Source: Myxococcales bacterium (lineage in GTDB: Bacteria; Myxococcota_A; Polyangia; Polyangiales; Ga0077539). Taken from it: a stretch of DNA of 59,876 nt. This document shows, piece by piece, positions 16,347-25,180 of this stretch. The notes below the pieces were generated by a model. That model was not told where the DNA came from and did no database searches. It saw only the letters and a list, made by a program, of their open reading frames with translations. Each line of letters begins with the position of its first letter. Position 1 is the first letter of the stretch. The position numbers and the translations under genes are program-made. The stretch covers positions 1 through 59,876 of the forward strand of contig JAUSAZ010000186.1 of the NCBI GenBank assembly GCA_030652255.1, written 5' to 3'.

Positions 16347-17282
16347 CACGCAGATGTTGCGCAGGGGGTTGCAGCACACGAGGCCGGCGCCGCAGGTGGT
16401 GGTGCCGCAGCGCACGCCGTTGGGCTCGCAGCGCACGCCCGCCGCGTCGGCGACGCAGGTGGTGCCCGACGCGCAGCGGACCGCGGCGCAGCGGGTGATG
16501 CAGCGCGGGCCCGTGTCGCCGTCGACGCACATCTCACCGGCGGGGCACTCGGTGGGGGTGTTGGCGCAGGTGCTGGGCTCGCAGCGGGCGCCGCGGGCGT
16601 CGGCCACGCAGACGTGGCCGGCGGAGCAGCGCACCGTGGCGCAGGCGGTGATGCAGCGGGCGCCCTCGTCGCCGTCGACGCAGATGGTGCCCGGCGCGCA
16701 GGTGGTGCTGGCGCAGGTGGGGCGCGGGGGCTGGCCGCAGCGGTAGCGGCAGGTGTTGGACTCGCACTCGAAGCGCCCGAGGCAGCGCGGGGTGATGAGC
16801 CGCTGCTCGGCGCACTGGTCGGCGTCGGAGCAGTACGAGGTCGCCTTGCGGAGGCGGGCCACGATGCGGCCGCGCTGCGCGAGGGTGAGGGTCGAGCCGT
16901 TGATGGTGTAGGCGTAGGTGCCGTAGAAGGGCGCCGCCTCGGGGGAGGGCCGGTCGGGGTGCCGGAGGGTGAGGTTGCGGGTGCCCGCCGTCACGCGACC
17001 CTCGAGGTGCGCCTGCGAGGGGCACGGGGTGGTGATGCAGCGGATGCCGGTGTCGACGTCGGCGAAGAAGGCGCGGCCCTGGCCGACGGTGGTGGCAGTG
17101 ATCACCAGGCCCTCGAAGGGACCGGTGCTGCCCACCCAGGCGCCGATGAGGGGCTCCCAGCCGCGGAGGCTGAGCTCGTCGGCGGCGACGTCGGTCTCGT
17201 CGGCGACCAGGTCACCGCCGCCGATACAGCCGACCGAGAAGGCCGAGAGAAGCAGGAGACCCGCGAGAGAAGAGCGCAGCAT
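16320..17282 (-). CDS. Cysteine-rich lipoprotein of unknown function
   Basis: 320 aa with a lipoprotein signal peptide ('LLLLSAFSVGC', lipid-modified Cys about residue 19). The first half (to about residue 140) is a beta-rich domain with 'YGTYAYTINGSTLTLAQRGR', resembling lipocalin-like 'threshold' domains. The second half has repeated short Cys modules 'C-x3-RC-x2-G-x2-CV-x-D-x2-G-x-RC', about five copies, each probably closed by disulfides. GGAGG lies ahead of ATG 17282. It is a surface or periplasmic protein by inference. Its last codons are duplicated beyond the toxin-antitoxin pair. Confidence 0.8.
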   Translation of the reverse strand: MLRSSLAGLLLLSAFSVGCIGGGDLVADETDVAADELSLRGWEPLIGAWVGSTGPFEGLVITATTVGQGRAFFADVDTGIRCITTPCPSQAHLEGRVTAGTRNLTLRHPDRPSPEAAPFYGTYAYTINGSTLTLAQRGRIVARLRKATSYCSDADQCAEQRLITPRCLGRFECESNTCRYRCGQPPRPTCASTTCAPGTICVDGDEGARCITACATVRCSAGHVCVADARGARCEPSTCANTPTECPAGEMCVDGDTGPRCITRCAAVRCASGTTCVADAAGVRCEPNGVRCGTTTCGAGLVCCNPLRNICVRPGMFCIQ

Positions 17283-17400
17283 CGAAGGTGAACCTCCAGA
17301 AACAGATGGTTGAAGAGCCGTGAAGCTCGGCCGCCATCTAGCACCACCTGCACCTACACGGAAGTACCCCCACCTGCATCGGTGGATGATTTGATGGCGC

Positions 17401-18030
17401 TCAGCGGCGGACAAAGCCGAAGCGGTCGATGCTGTCGCCGCGGTCGGCGCAGTCGTCGCTCACCAGGGCGAGGCGGAGCTGGCGGCAGTCGGGGCTGAAC
17501 TGGAGGGTGAAGACCCCGCGGTCGGTGGGGGAGCAGGCGCCGCCGCCGCTCATCTCGCCGGAGAGGACCACGCGGTCACCCTCGACGGTGTAGTCGCCGC
17601 TGACGACCACGCTGCCGTCGGCGGTGATGACCCAGCGGCGGGTCATCGTGAAGGCGAAGACGGCGGTCTTGCCGCCGACGTCGAGGTCCCACTCGGTGCC
17701 GACGAGGGCGCAGCCCGGGCCCGGGCCGGCGTCGACGGGGGGGACGCTCACGTCCGGGCGCCCGGGCACATCGACCGCGACGGGCACATCGACCGCGACG
17801 GGCACGTCCGGGCGCGGGAGCACATCGACCGGGACGCGCACGTCGGGGCGCGGGGGCACATCGACCGCGACGGGCACGTCGAGCACGGCGACGGGCGCAT
17901 CGACGAGCACCCCGGCGTCGGCGGTGCCGGGCACGTCGGAGTCGATGCGGGACACCGAGGCGCCGCAGCCCAGCATGACGAACACCAGGGCCAGGGCGTG
18001 GAGGGGGAGGTGCTTCTTGGGTGCGTTCAC
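17401..18030 (-). CDS. Lipoprotein with VDVP-repeat linker
   Basis: 209 aa. Lipoprotein signal ends 'FVMLGC'. It is followed by a low-complexity linker of about 70 residues built from units such as 'PVAVDVP' and 'RPDV', encoded by short repeats at about 17745-17900, and by a C-terminal domain with 'CALVGTEWDLDVGGK', 'TADGSVVVSGDYTVEGDRVVLSG' and two to three Cys, similar in feel to lipocalin-like META/threshold domains. GTG 18030 is chosen because GAGGG lies about 8 nt upstream; GTG 18039 is also in frame. Function unknown. Confidence 0.72.
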   Translation of the reverse strand: MNAPKKHLPLHALALVFVMLGCGASVSRIDSDVPGTADAGVLVDAPVAVLDVPVAVDVPPRPDVRVPVDVLPRPDVPVAVDVPVAVDVPGRPDVSVPPVDAGPGPGCALVGTEWDLDVGGKTAVFAFTMTRRWVITADGSVVVSGDYTVEGDRVVLSGEMSGGGACSPTDRGVFTLQFSPDCRQLRLALVSDDCADRGDSIDRFGFVRR

Positions 18031-18066
18031 GATCGGCACCCTCTAACCGAAAACCTGTCGGGGCGC

Positions 18067-19251
18067 CTACCGGGTGGGGTCGCGGTATGTCGCAGCGCGG
18101 CGGGGAGAGCGGGCGCGCACCTCCGCGAGCAGGGCCGCGAGGGGCTCCGCGGCCGGCGCGGCCACCGGTGGGACGATGCGCAGACGCAGCGCGCGCACCC
18201 GCTCGGCGGCCTGCGTCAGGCGCGCCCGGAAGGCGTCGTCGACGGTGGCGCGCCGGGCCATCGCCTGCCGCGCGAGCTCGGCCTGCGTCGGGGAGTGGGA
18301 GATCGTGATGAGGTCGTTGCCCGCGGCCATCGCGCGCACCGCCGCGTCGGCGACGCCCCAGGTGAGGCGGATGGGGGACATCTCCAGGTCGTCGGTGACG
18401 GCCAGGCCGCGCACCCCGGCGACCTCGCGCAGCAGCTCGGTCGAGCAGCGGGCGGAGAGGGTCGCAGGGAAGTCGCGGTCGACGCCCTCGTAGACGACGT
18501 GCGCGACCATCACGGCGGCGACGGTCTCGGCCACGGAGAGGAAGGGCACGAGCTCGACGCGGCGCAGGGACTCCACCGTCGACGCGACGCGCGGCAGCAC
18601 GTGGTGGCTGTCGTCGCGGGTGCCGCCGTGACCCGGGAAGTGCTTGGCGCACGCGAGCACCCCGGCGGACTGGAGCGCCCGCACGAAGGCCTCGCCGTGC
18701 CGCGCGACCTTCTCCGGGTCGCCGCCGAACACCCGCCCCGGCACCACGCCGTTGTTGGGGTCGGTGCAGACGTCGAGGACGGGCGCGAGGTTCATGGTGA
18801 CGCCGACGGAGAGCAGGTCGCGGGCGAGCGCGGCGGCGACGCGCGCGGTGAGCCCGACGTCGTCGACGGCGCCGAGGGTCGTGAGCGAGGGGAAGCGCGC
18901 GAGCGGGGGAGTGAGGTGCGAGACGGCGCCGCCCTCCTGGTCGGCGGCGATGATCAGGGGGCCGGCGCCCCCCGGGACGAGGGTGTTGAGCTCGGTGGTG
19001 AGGGCGAGCAGCGCGGCCGGGGTGGGGGCGTTGTCGTGGGTCAGGATCACCGCCCCGCAGGCCCCCTCGGCGACGCGGCGGGCGACCCAGGGGTGCATCC
19101 CGGGGCTGCGCCAGCCGACGAGCAGGCACTGCCCGGCGAGGGCGAGGAGCTCGTCGGAGGGGGCCGCGGGCCCCAAGGGGCGGCGCTGGCCGAGGCCCGC
19201 GGCGCTGTGCAGTCCCAGGGTGAGCGCGGCGAGGACGGAGCGACGGTGCAT
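18067..19251 (-). CDS. Glycoside hydrolase family 3 protein (NagZ-like beta-N-acetylhexosaminidase)
   Basis: 394 aa with an N-terminal hydrophobic/twin-basic region ('MHRRSVLAALTLGL') that suggests export, unlike cytoplasmic NagZ. The GH3 barrel shows 'LIIAADQEGGAV', 'NLAPVLDV', the acid/base loop 'KHFPGHGGTRDDSHH' and the nucleophile Asp in 'GLAVTDDLEMSPI'. The KHFPGHG-x-T-x2-DSH loop is the hallmark of NagZ-type enzymes that remove GlcNAc from peptidoglycan fragments. It lacks the extra C-terminal domain of larger GH3 enzymes. Probable role: peptidoglycan turnover or digestion of foreign cell walls, the latter fitting a predatory lifestyle only by inference. Confidence 0.9.
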   Translation of the reverse strand: MHRRSVLAALTLGLHSAAGLGQRRPLGPAAPSDELLALAGQCLLVGWRSPGMHPWVARRVAEGACGAVILTHDNAPTPAALLALTTELNTLVPGGAGPLIIAADQEGGAVSHLTPPLARFPSLTTLGAVDDVGLTARVAAALARDLLSVGVTMNLAPVLDVCTDPNNGVVPGRVFGGDPEKVARHGEAFVRALQSAGVLACAKHFPGHGGTRDDSHHVLPRVASTVESLRRVELVPFLSVAETVAAVMVAHVVYEGVDRDFPATLSARCSTELLREVAGVRGLAVTDDLEMSPIRLTWGVADAAVRAMAAGNDLITISHSPTQAELARQAMARRATVDDAFRARLTQAAERVRALRLRIVPPVAAPAAEPLAALLAEVRARSPRRAATYRDPTR

Positions 19252-19320
19252 GGATGGAAGGGCTTCGGGGAGGGGGGATGGCCTTGCGGCGGAGCGTCCG
19301 GGAGGGTACCTGACGCCACC

Positions 19321-20262
19321 ATGTCGGAGAAGCCTGCCGTGAGTGATGGTCCGAGCGCGCCGAAGATGCCCGAGATGCCGGAGATGCCCGCGCTGAAGGT
19401 GAAGAACCTCGCGATCGGCGGCGCCGTGATCGTCGCGATCTGGGCGCTGGTGATCGCCAGCGGGTCGAAGATCGCCCTCGGGGTGACCGCGGCGCTGACC
19501 GTGGCGCTGGCCGTGGCGGCGATCTGGGTGTGGCGCTTCATCATGAAGCAGCAGAGCCTGATGAAGCTGGCGCAGAAGGGGACGTCGGGCCCGGAGGGGC
19601 GCGAGGCGGCCCTGAAGGAGCTCGCCGCCGCGGGCGACAAGGACGTGATGAACGTCGTGCTGCGCGCCCAGCTCGAGGCGCAGACCGACCCCGACCTGGC
19701 GCTGGCGTCGCTCGACAAGATCGACATGAAGAAGGTCCCGGCGCTGGCGCTCGACCAGGTGCGCGGGCTGAAGGCCCAGCTGCTGCTGTTGAACGGCCGC
19801 CTCGACGACGCCACGGCGCTGTGCGCGGACATCCAGCCGAGCAAGACCCAGGACCTCGGCGCGCGGGGGATGCTCGCAGCCACGGTGGCCGAGACCTGGG
19901 CGCGCACCGGGCGCGCGAAGGACGCCCGGGAGATGCTGGCGACCATCTCACCGGACGACACGGCCTACGCGCAGTCGCGGGTGCCGCTGCTCTTCGCGCG
20001 GGTGTTCGCGAACTTCGCGGAGACCAAGCACGGCCTCGTGAAGAAGGACCTCACGGCCATCGCGAAGGAGAACGTGAACCTTCTGGGGAGGTTCCTCGAC
20101 CCGCGCTTCAAGACGGCGCCGGAGCTGATGCGCCTGGCCCAGGAGGTCATGATGGCCGACCCGGAGATGCAGAAGATGGCCCGCAAGATGGGCGGCGGTG
20201 GCGGCGCGGGCGGCGGCGGCGGCGGGCGCCCGGGCACGGCCATGCGCCCCACCCGGCGGTAG
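19321..20262 (+). CDS. Membrane protein with cytoplasmic helical domain, unknown
   Basis: 313 aa from ATG 19321. After a Met/Pro-rich start ('KMPEMPEMPALK') come two adjacent transmembrane segments (about residues 31-50 and 53-75). The rest is alpha-helical with TPR-like character: 'EAALKELAAAGDKDVMNVVLRAQLEAQTDPD' spans consecutive helices, and 'ALCADIQPSK', 'MLAATVAETWARTGRAKDAREMLA' follow. The tail is very Gly-rich ('GGGGGAGGGGGG') ending 'RPTRR'. I do not recognise the family. Divergent from the GH3 gene. Confidence 0.75.
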   Translation: MSEKPAVSDGPSAPKMPEMPEMPALKVKNLAIGGAVIVAIWALVIASGSKIALGVTAALTVALAVAAIWVWRFIMKQQSLMKLAQKGTSGPEGREAALKELAAAGDKDVMNVVLRAQLEAQTDPDLALASLDKIDMKKVPALALDQVRGLKAQLLLLNGRLDDATALCADIQPSKTQDLGARGMLAATVAETWARTGRAKDAREMLATISPDDTAYAQSRVPLLFARVFANFAETKHGLVKKDLTAIAKENVNLLGRFLDPRFKTAPELMRLAQEVMMADPEMQKMARKMGGGGGAGGGGGGRPGTAMRPTRR

Positions 20263-20294
20263 CGTCGGTCTCTCTCCCTCCCCGATTCCCCCGC

Positions 20295-20867
20295 TCAGCA
20301 CCGCCCCGCGAGGAAGTTGCGCACCAGCGCGTCCCCTTCCCCCGTGAGCACCGACTCGGGGTGGAACTGCACCCCCACCACCGGGCGCTCCCGGTGCCGC
20401 AGCGCCATCACCACCCCCTCCGCCGTGTCCGCGCACACCTCCAGGCACGCGGGCACCGTCGCGCGCGCCACCGCCAGCGAGTGGTACCGCGCGGCCAGCA
20501 TCGGATTACCCACCCCGGTAAACACCCCCCGGCCGTCGTGGCGCACCGCCCACGCGCGGCCGTGCACCGGCTCCGGCGCCCGCTCCACCCTCGCGCCCCA
20601 GGCCGCCGCGATGCACTGGTGCCCGAGGCACACGCCCAGCACCGGCGCCCGCCCCGCGGTGATGAGCGCGCCGCTCACGCCCGCCCGCGAAGGGTCGCCC
20701 GGCCCCGGGGAGATCACCACGTGCGACGGCCCCCAGGACCACAGCGCGTCGGGTGTGTGGGCGTCGTTGCGCACCACGCGCACCTCGACCCCGGGGCCCG
20801 CGACCCGGCCGATGAGCTGCGCCAGGTTGAAGGTGAACGAGTCGTAGTTGTCGACGAGCAGGATCAC
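20295..20867 (-). CDS. Glutamine amidotransferase, anthranilate/aminodeoxychorismate synthase component II
   Basis: 190-aa class I glutaminase that supplies ammonia to a chorismate-using partner (TrpE or PabB). Seen: N-terminal 'LLVDNYDSFTFNLAQ', oxyanion motif 'SPGPGDP', nucleophile Cys in 'GVCLGHQCIAAAWGA' and the His-x-Glu pair in 'GVQFHPESVLT'. Length matches single-domain PabA/TrpG. The start is GTG 20867. No trpE or pabB lies in the window, so I cannot choose between tryptophan and folate; the upstream gene on the same strand, 14 bp away, is an unrelated lipoprotein. Confidence 0.92.
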   Translation of the reverse strand: MILLVDNYDSFTFNLAQLIGRVAGPGVEVRVVRNDAHTPDALWSWGPSHVVISPGPGDPSRAGVSGALITAGRAPVLGVCLGHQCIAAAWGARVERAPEPVHGRAWAVRHDGRGVFTGVGNPMLAARYHSLAVARATVPACLEVCADTAEGVVMALRHRERPVVGVQFHPESVLTGEGDALVRNFLAGRC

Positions 20868-20881
20868 CGCGCCGACGACGC

Positions 20882-22738
20882 CTACGGGGCGGGGCGCGAC
20901 CGGCCGCGGGCGGTGTACATCGCGGGGGTGCCGGTGCGCGTGTCGCTCCAGGTGGCCCAGAGCTCGCCCTGCGGGGAGAGCGTCAGGCCGTTGTAGTCCC
21001 CGTGCCAGATCTGCGGGTTGCGGCTGCTGCTCAGGCGGAAGGGGCGGTCGCTCACCTGCTCGTTGCGCCCGCACGCGGCGGCGGCGCTGGCCGGGCAGCG
21101 CGCGTAGACCACGGCGCCCTCGCCGAAGCGGTTCTCCATCCAGGTGAGGTGCACGTCGTGGGTGACCGGGTCGACCACCATCGTCGGGAGCATGTGCAGC
21201 GCGCAGCTCTCCGGGTCGTCGTTGACCTTGCGGTGCTGCCAGGTGTCGCCGCCGTTGGTGCTCGTCGCGAGGATGACGTCCCAGGCGCCCGTGGCGTCGC
21301 CGCTCACGTAGGCCACGTGCACGGTGTCGGCGCCGTCGAGGGCCACCGGGGGCTGCGTGTACACGGGCGTGTCGGTGGAGCGCGACACCACCCGCGTGGC
21401 CTCGAGGGTGCGGAACCCGTCGCGGCTGCGGCGGAAGAGCACCCGGTTGGCGGGCGACCCGAAGCGCGCGTTGCTGTCGGCGCCGCCGCCGCTGCCGTCG
21501 CCCACGGAGAGCCCCGCCCACGCGGCCGCCACGAGCTGCCCGGGCCCCGCCGCGAACTGGATGAGGTTGTGCGCCACGGCCGCGCCGCCGATGACCCCGA
21601 GGGCCGCGAGGCGGATGGTGGGCGACCAGGTCATGCCCGCGTCGTCGGAGCGCTGCACCACGAGGTCGGCGGTGCGCGCGCTCTGCGCGAGGTAGCCCAG
21701 GTAGAGCACCGTCGGGGCGTCCGCGGTGGGCCCCGGGGTCGAGAGGATCCAGGGCTTGTCGCAGATGCCGCCGGTGCCCTGCGGGCACACCCCGGCGGGG
21801 TCGACCTGCCGCGGCGTCGCCCAGGTGGCGCCGTCGTCGCGGCTCTCGGTGACGCGCACGTGCACCCCGGTGACCTGCGAGCTCGCGCTGCGCTGGAGCC
21901 CGATGAAGGTCATGCGCAGCACGCCGTCGGCGCTGTAGTCGAGCACCGGGTCGCTGGAGCTGTTGAGCGTCGGGTCGCGCACCGTGCCGTCGCCGATCCA
22001 CTGGGTGCCGGTGCCGGGGTAGCGCGACGTGCCCATGTACACCTGGCCGCCGAAGTTGGCGGAGATGTAGCTCACCGCGACGTGGCCGTTGGTGGGGTGC
22101 ACCGCGACGTTGCCCTCGGCCTCGAGGAAGCTGTCGGTGCGCGGCCCGCTGGCGTCGCCGTTGGGTCCGGTGAAGGTCACCCGCGGGAGCGCCGGCGCGG
22201 GGTGGGCGCCCGAGGTGCCCGCGGTGAAGCACGCCGAGTCGTCGGGGCGCACGCCGGGGGGCGCGTCGTTGACCTGGCAGACCCGCGAGGGGCTGCCCTC
22301 GGCCGCGCGGCAGACGTACCCCTCGGCGCGGCGGCAGTCGTCGTTGGTGGCGCAGGTGCGCAGGCACACCGGGAAGCCCTGGAGCCGCCCGCAGGCCGCG
22401 TCGCCGGGGCAGCGCGTGCCCTGGCAGACGGTCACGCAGTACCCGCCGCGGAACCCGATGGCCGCCGACAGGCACAGCTGGCCGCTGCGGCAGGTGCCCT
22501 GGGTGGGCGGGAAGCCCGCGCCCTCGGCCTCACAGGGCTCGCCGATGCCGCTGGGCATCACCCCGACGTCGGCCGGGGTCACGGGGACATCCACCGCGGG
22601 CGGGACGTCGACCGCGGGCGGCACGTCGGCGCCGGCGTCCACCGTGGCGGGCGGCGTGAGGGTGGTGGTCTCCGAGCAGGCTGCGAGGGTCGTGAGGAGA
22701 CCCACCAGGGTCCACCGTCGTCGCGGGGTCGTGCGCAT
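20882..22738 (-). CDS. Lipoprotein with sialidase/BNR-type beta-propeller
   Basis: 618 aa. Lipoprotein signal ends 'LTTLAAC'. It is followed by a 'VDVPPAVDVP' linker, a Cys-rich module (residues about 60-160, 'CRSGQLC', 'CQGTRCPGDAAC', 'TCATNDDCRRAEGYVC') and a large beta-propeller region with Asp-box motifs S-x-D-x-G-x-T-W ('SRDDGATWATP', 'SDDAGMTWSP', 'STNGGDTWQH'). This is the exo-alpha-sialidase-like superfamily; the catalytic Arg triad of true sialidases cannot be confirmed by eye, so enzymatic activity is not claimed. GGAGAG precedes ATG 22738. The Cys-rich module is similar in style to those of the lipoprotein at 35321-36385. Confidence 0.8.
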   Translation of the reverse strand: MRTTPRRRWTLVGLLTTLAACSETTTLTPPATVDAGADVPPAVDVPPAVDVPVTPADVGVMPSGIGEPCEAEGAGFPPTQGTCRSGQLCLSAAIGFRGGYCVTVCQGTRCPGDAACGRLQGFPVCLRTCATNDDCRRAEGYVCRAAEGSPSRVCQVNDAPPGVRPDDSACFTAGTSGAHPAPALPRVTFTGPNGDASGPRTDSFLEAEGNVAVHPTNGHVAVSYISANFGGQVYMGTSRYPGTGTQWIGDGTVRDPTLNSSSDPVLDYSADGVLRMTFIGLQRSASSQVTGVHVRVTESRDDGATWATPRQVDPAGVCPQGTGGICDKPWILSTPGPTADAPTVLYLGYLAQSARTADLVVQRSDDAGMTWSPTIRLAALGVIGGAAVAHNLIQFAAGPGQLVAAAWAGLSVGDGSGGGADSNARFGSPANRVLFRRSRDGFRTLEATRVVSRSTDTPVYTQPPVALDGADTVHVAYVSGDATGAWDVILATSTNGGDTWQHRKVNDDPESCALHMLPTMVVDPVTHDVHLTWMENRFGEGAVVYARCPASAAAACGRNEQVSDRPFRLSSSRNPQIWHGDYNGLTLSPQGELWATWSDTRTGTPAMYTARGRSRPAP

Positions 22739-22815
22739 GAACTCTCCGGCACCGCCAAAGACCCACAGTGGAATCCGCGGCGGCGCGGGGACCATTCACC
22801 ATCCGGGCTCCCGCA

Positions 22816-23586
22816 TCAAGGCTTCACGCCCCCGACAGCGACGTCGAGGCCCAGCGACTCTCGCACCTCGGTGACGATCATCAGCGCGAGCTGTCCGTAG
22901 AGCGCGTCGCCCTCGGCCGCGGTGCCCAGCGCGGGCGAGCCGAAATACCCCCGCGCGGCGCCCATCGCCTTGAAGGTGACCTTGCCCTCGCGGATGGCCT
23001 TCGACAGCGAGATGGGCACCACCTCCAGGGTGGCGCGCACGTCGTCACGCACGAGCTCGGGGCGCGCGGCGAGCACGAGCGAGGTCTCGTAGCTGCCCGC
23101 GTGGCAGTCGCCGCGGCGAAACTCCTCGCCCAGCGTGCGCCCCCAGCGCTTCGTGAGCTGGCTGGGGAAGAGGGCGCCGGGCACCGCCGCCACGGCCGCC
23201 GTGAGGGCCTCGACGTGCTCGGGCTCGAGGTGGTTGTTGACCACCACCACGCGCGAGAAGCCCGCGGCGACGTAGGCCGCGCAGAGCTCGCGCACCACCG
23301 CCGTGGTGGTCGCCGCGGAGAGCGAGATGGCGCCCGCGAACTCCGACGCGTAGTGGGTGACGCCGTAGGGGAGCGTCGGGCACACGACGGCGGTGACGCC
23401 GGACGCCCGGAGGTCGCGGGCGGCGCGAAGGCAGGCGTGCTCGGAGAGCAGGGCGTCGGTGAGCAGCGGCAGGTGCGGCCCGTGGGGCTCGGTGCTGCCG
23501 ACCGGGAGCAGGGCCACCGGGTGCGGCCGCCGGAGCAGGACATCGACGTCGGTGGTGGCGAGCTCGGCGAGGCGGAGGGAGGTCAT
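22816..23586 (-). CDS. Creatininase-family metal-dependent amidohydrolase
   Basis: 256 aa, cytoplasmic. The dinuclear metal site of creatininase can be followed: Glu33 and His35 in 'GSTEPHGPHLP', Asp44 in 'LLTD', and the His-x-Glu pair in 'VVVNNHLEPEH'. The last motif is of the H-x-E kind seen in creatininase itself rather than the NGHGGN form common in MftE-like members. Family enzymes hydrolyse creatinine or other cyclic amides, or process cofactor precursors; the substrate is not predictable. No mycofactocin or creatine genes are near. ATG 23586 is well placed for the fold. Confidence 0.85.
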   Translation of the reverse strand: MTSLRLAELATTDVDVLLRRPHPVALLPVGSTEPHGPHLPLLTDALLSEHACLRAARDLRASGVTAVVCPTLPYGVTHYASEFAGAISLSAATTTAVVRELCAAYVAAGFSRVVVVNNHLEPEHVEALTAAVAAVPGALFPSQLTKRWGRTLGEEFRRGDCHAGSYETSLVLAARPELVRDDVRATLEVVPISLSKAIREGKVTFKAMGAARGYFGSPALGTAAEGDALYGQLALMIVTEVRESLGLDVAVGGVKP

Positions 23587-23741
23587 CGGGGGTTTACCTG
23601 GAGGTGTAACCGTCGGGGCTGTGCCGGGTTGTGCCCCGGGTCGCAGGGAGTGTGGCAGGCGGGAGGCAGTGTCACGGGAGAAGCGCGGGAATGCCAGCGG
23701 GGCACGGGAGGTGCTGTAGCGACGGGCGGGAGATGATGACC

Positions 23742-25160
23742 ATGCGAAGTCACTGGTGGATGGGCGCAATGTTGGGGGTGGCGGTGCAGCTCGGGGCGCT
23801 CGACGCGCTGGCGTGTGGTGGGTGCTTCGGTCCGCCGCCGCCGACGCCGCGCGACGTGCAGGTGGTGACCGACCACCGGATGGTGCTCTCGCTCTCGGCG
23901 ACGACGACCACGCTGTGGGACCAGTTCCAGTACAGCGGGCGGCCGTCGGAGTTCAGCTGGATCCTGCCCATCCGCTACACCCCGGGGCTGCGGGTGGCCA
24001 TCGCCGACGACGGCTTCCTCACCTACGTGAACGACATCACGGCCCCGCGCCTTCTGCCGCCGCCCTTCCCGTGGGCGCCCTGTCCGCAGCCCCCCAACGC
24101 GGGGGGCTTCGCCGACGCCTCGACCTCCTCGGACCGAGGCGCCCCGTCCGACACGGGCGTCACCGTGCTGCGCATGGAGGTGGTGGGGCCGTACTCCGTG
24201 TCGGTGATCCGCGGCACCGACCCGATGGCCATCCGCGACTGGCTTCGCACCAACGGGTACACGGTGCCCAACGAGCTCGGGCCGGTGATCGATTTCTACA
24301 CCGCGATGGAGATGGACTACATCGCGCTGCGGCTGCGGCCCGACCCGGAGGGCCTCGTGCCGCGGATGCAGCCGGTGCGGGTGACCATGGAGGGCTACGT
24401 CCCCCGGTTGCCGCTGCGGATGATCGCCGCGGGCGTGGCCGACAAGGTGGGCCTCTCGCTGGTGGTCTTCGGCAGCTCGCGCATCGAGGCGAGCAACTTC
24501 CCCAACGGCGAGCTCTCCGACGCCAGCTTCACCTGGGACTGGGCCGGCCGGCAGAACGCCGCGGAGGACTACCTCGCCGCCTTCAACGCGCTCAACCTCG
24601 CCAACGGCCGCCGCGTGTGGCTCTCCGAGGTGGCCGGTCGCATGAACGTGGGGGGGTGGTTCATCCCGCGCTCGTCGCCGCCGCCGGGCCCCGACGCCAG
24701 CGTCGAGACCACGCCCACGGACCCGATGGACGACCTCCGGGTGATCACCTCGACGATCTCCGCCATGCCGTACGTCACGCGCCTGCGGGCCGACCTCCCG
24801 GCGGCCATGCTCGACCGCGACCTCGAGCTCGGCGCCAGCGACCGGGGCGACCGCGCGGCGCTCTACCAGTACGCGCGGCAGACCAACATCCCGCCCCGCC
24901 CGATGTGCCTCGGCCCTGGCGACGGGGGCTTCATCTCCAACGACGTCACCGTGGTGGTGCCCGCGACGGACGGCGGCGTGGCCTCGCTCGACGGCGGCGT
25001 CGAGGCGACGGACGCCGGGAGCGCCCCGGTGCCCGCGACCGCGGACGGCGGCGCGTCGTGCACGGTGCAGGGCGCCGCGGGCGCGGCCTCCGGTCGCTGG
25101 GGCGCGTGGGCGCTGGGCGCGCTGGCGGCCGTGGCCCTGCGCCGCCGTCGCCGGGCGTAG
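23742..25160 (+). CDS. DUF2330 protein with MYXO-CTERM-type tail (copy 1)
   Basis: About 472 aa. Signal peptide then 'ALACGGCFGPPPPTPRDVQVVTDHRMVLSLS', the start of the DUF2330 domain (to about residue 380), with 'SEFSWILPIRYTPG', 'VIDFYTAMEMDYIALRLR' and 'LPLRMIAAGVADKVGL'. A linker rich in 'DGGV' leads to a Cys, a hydrophobic helix 'WGAWALGALAAVAL' and an Arg cluster, the MYXO-CTERM pattern for sorting to the cell surface. ATG 23742 has GGGAG 9 nt upstream; ATG 23733 is also in frame. It is a paralogue of the gene at 41960-43258; both share the CGGCF start and most of the domain. Function unknown. Confidence 0.85.
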   Translation: MRSHWWMGAMLGVAVQLGALDALACGGCFGPPPPTPRDVQVVTDHRMVLSLSATTTTLWDQFQYSGRPSEFSWILPIRYTPGLRVAIADDGFLTYVNDITAPRLLPPPFPWAPCPQPPNAGGFADASTSSDRGAPSDTGVTVLRMEVVGPYSVSVIRGTDPMAIRDWLRTNGYTVPNELGPVIDFYTAMEMDYIALRLRPDPEGLVPRMQPVRVTMEGYVPRLPLRMIAAGVADKVGLSLVVFGSSRIEASNFPNGELSDASFTWDWAGRQNAAEDYLAAFNALNLANGRRVWLSEVAGRMNVGGWFIPRSSPPPGPDASVETTPTDPMDDLRVITSTISAMPYVTRLRADLPAAMLDRDLELGASDRGDRAALYQYARQTNIPPRPMCLGPGDGGFISNDVTVVVPATDGGVASLDGGVEATDAGSAPVPATADGGASCTVQGAAGAASGRWGAWALGALAAVALRRRRRA

Positions 25161-25180
25161 AGAGAGAGCCCCGGCTGGGA

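Noticed and set aside
23631..23733. Upstream extension of DUF2330 copy 1
   Set aside because: It adds residues before a normal signal peptide, and the paralogue starts directly at the signal peptide.
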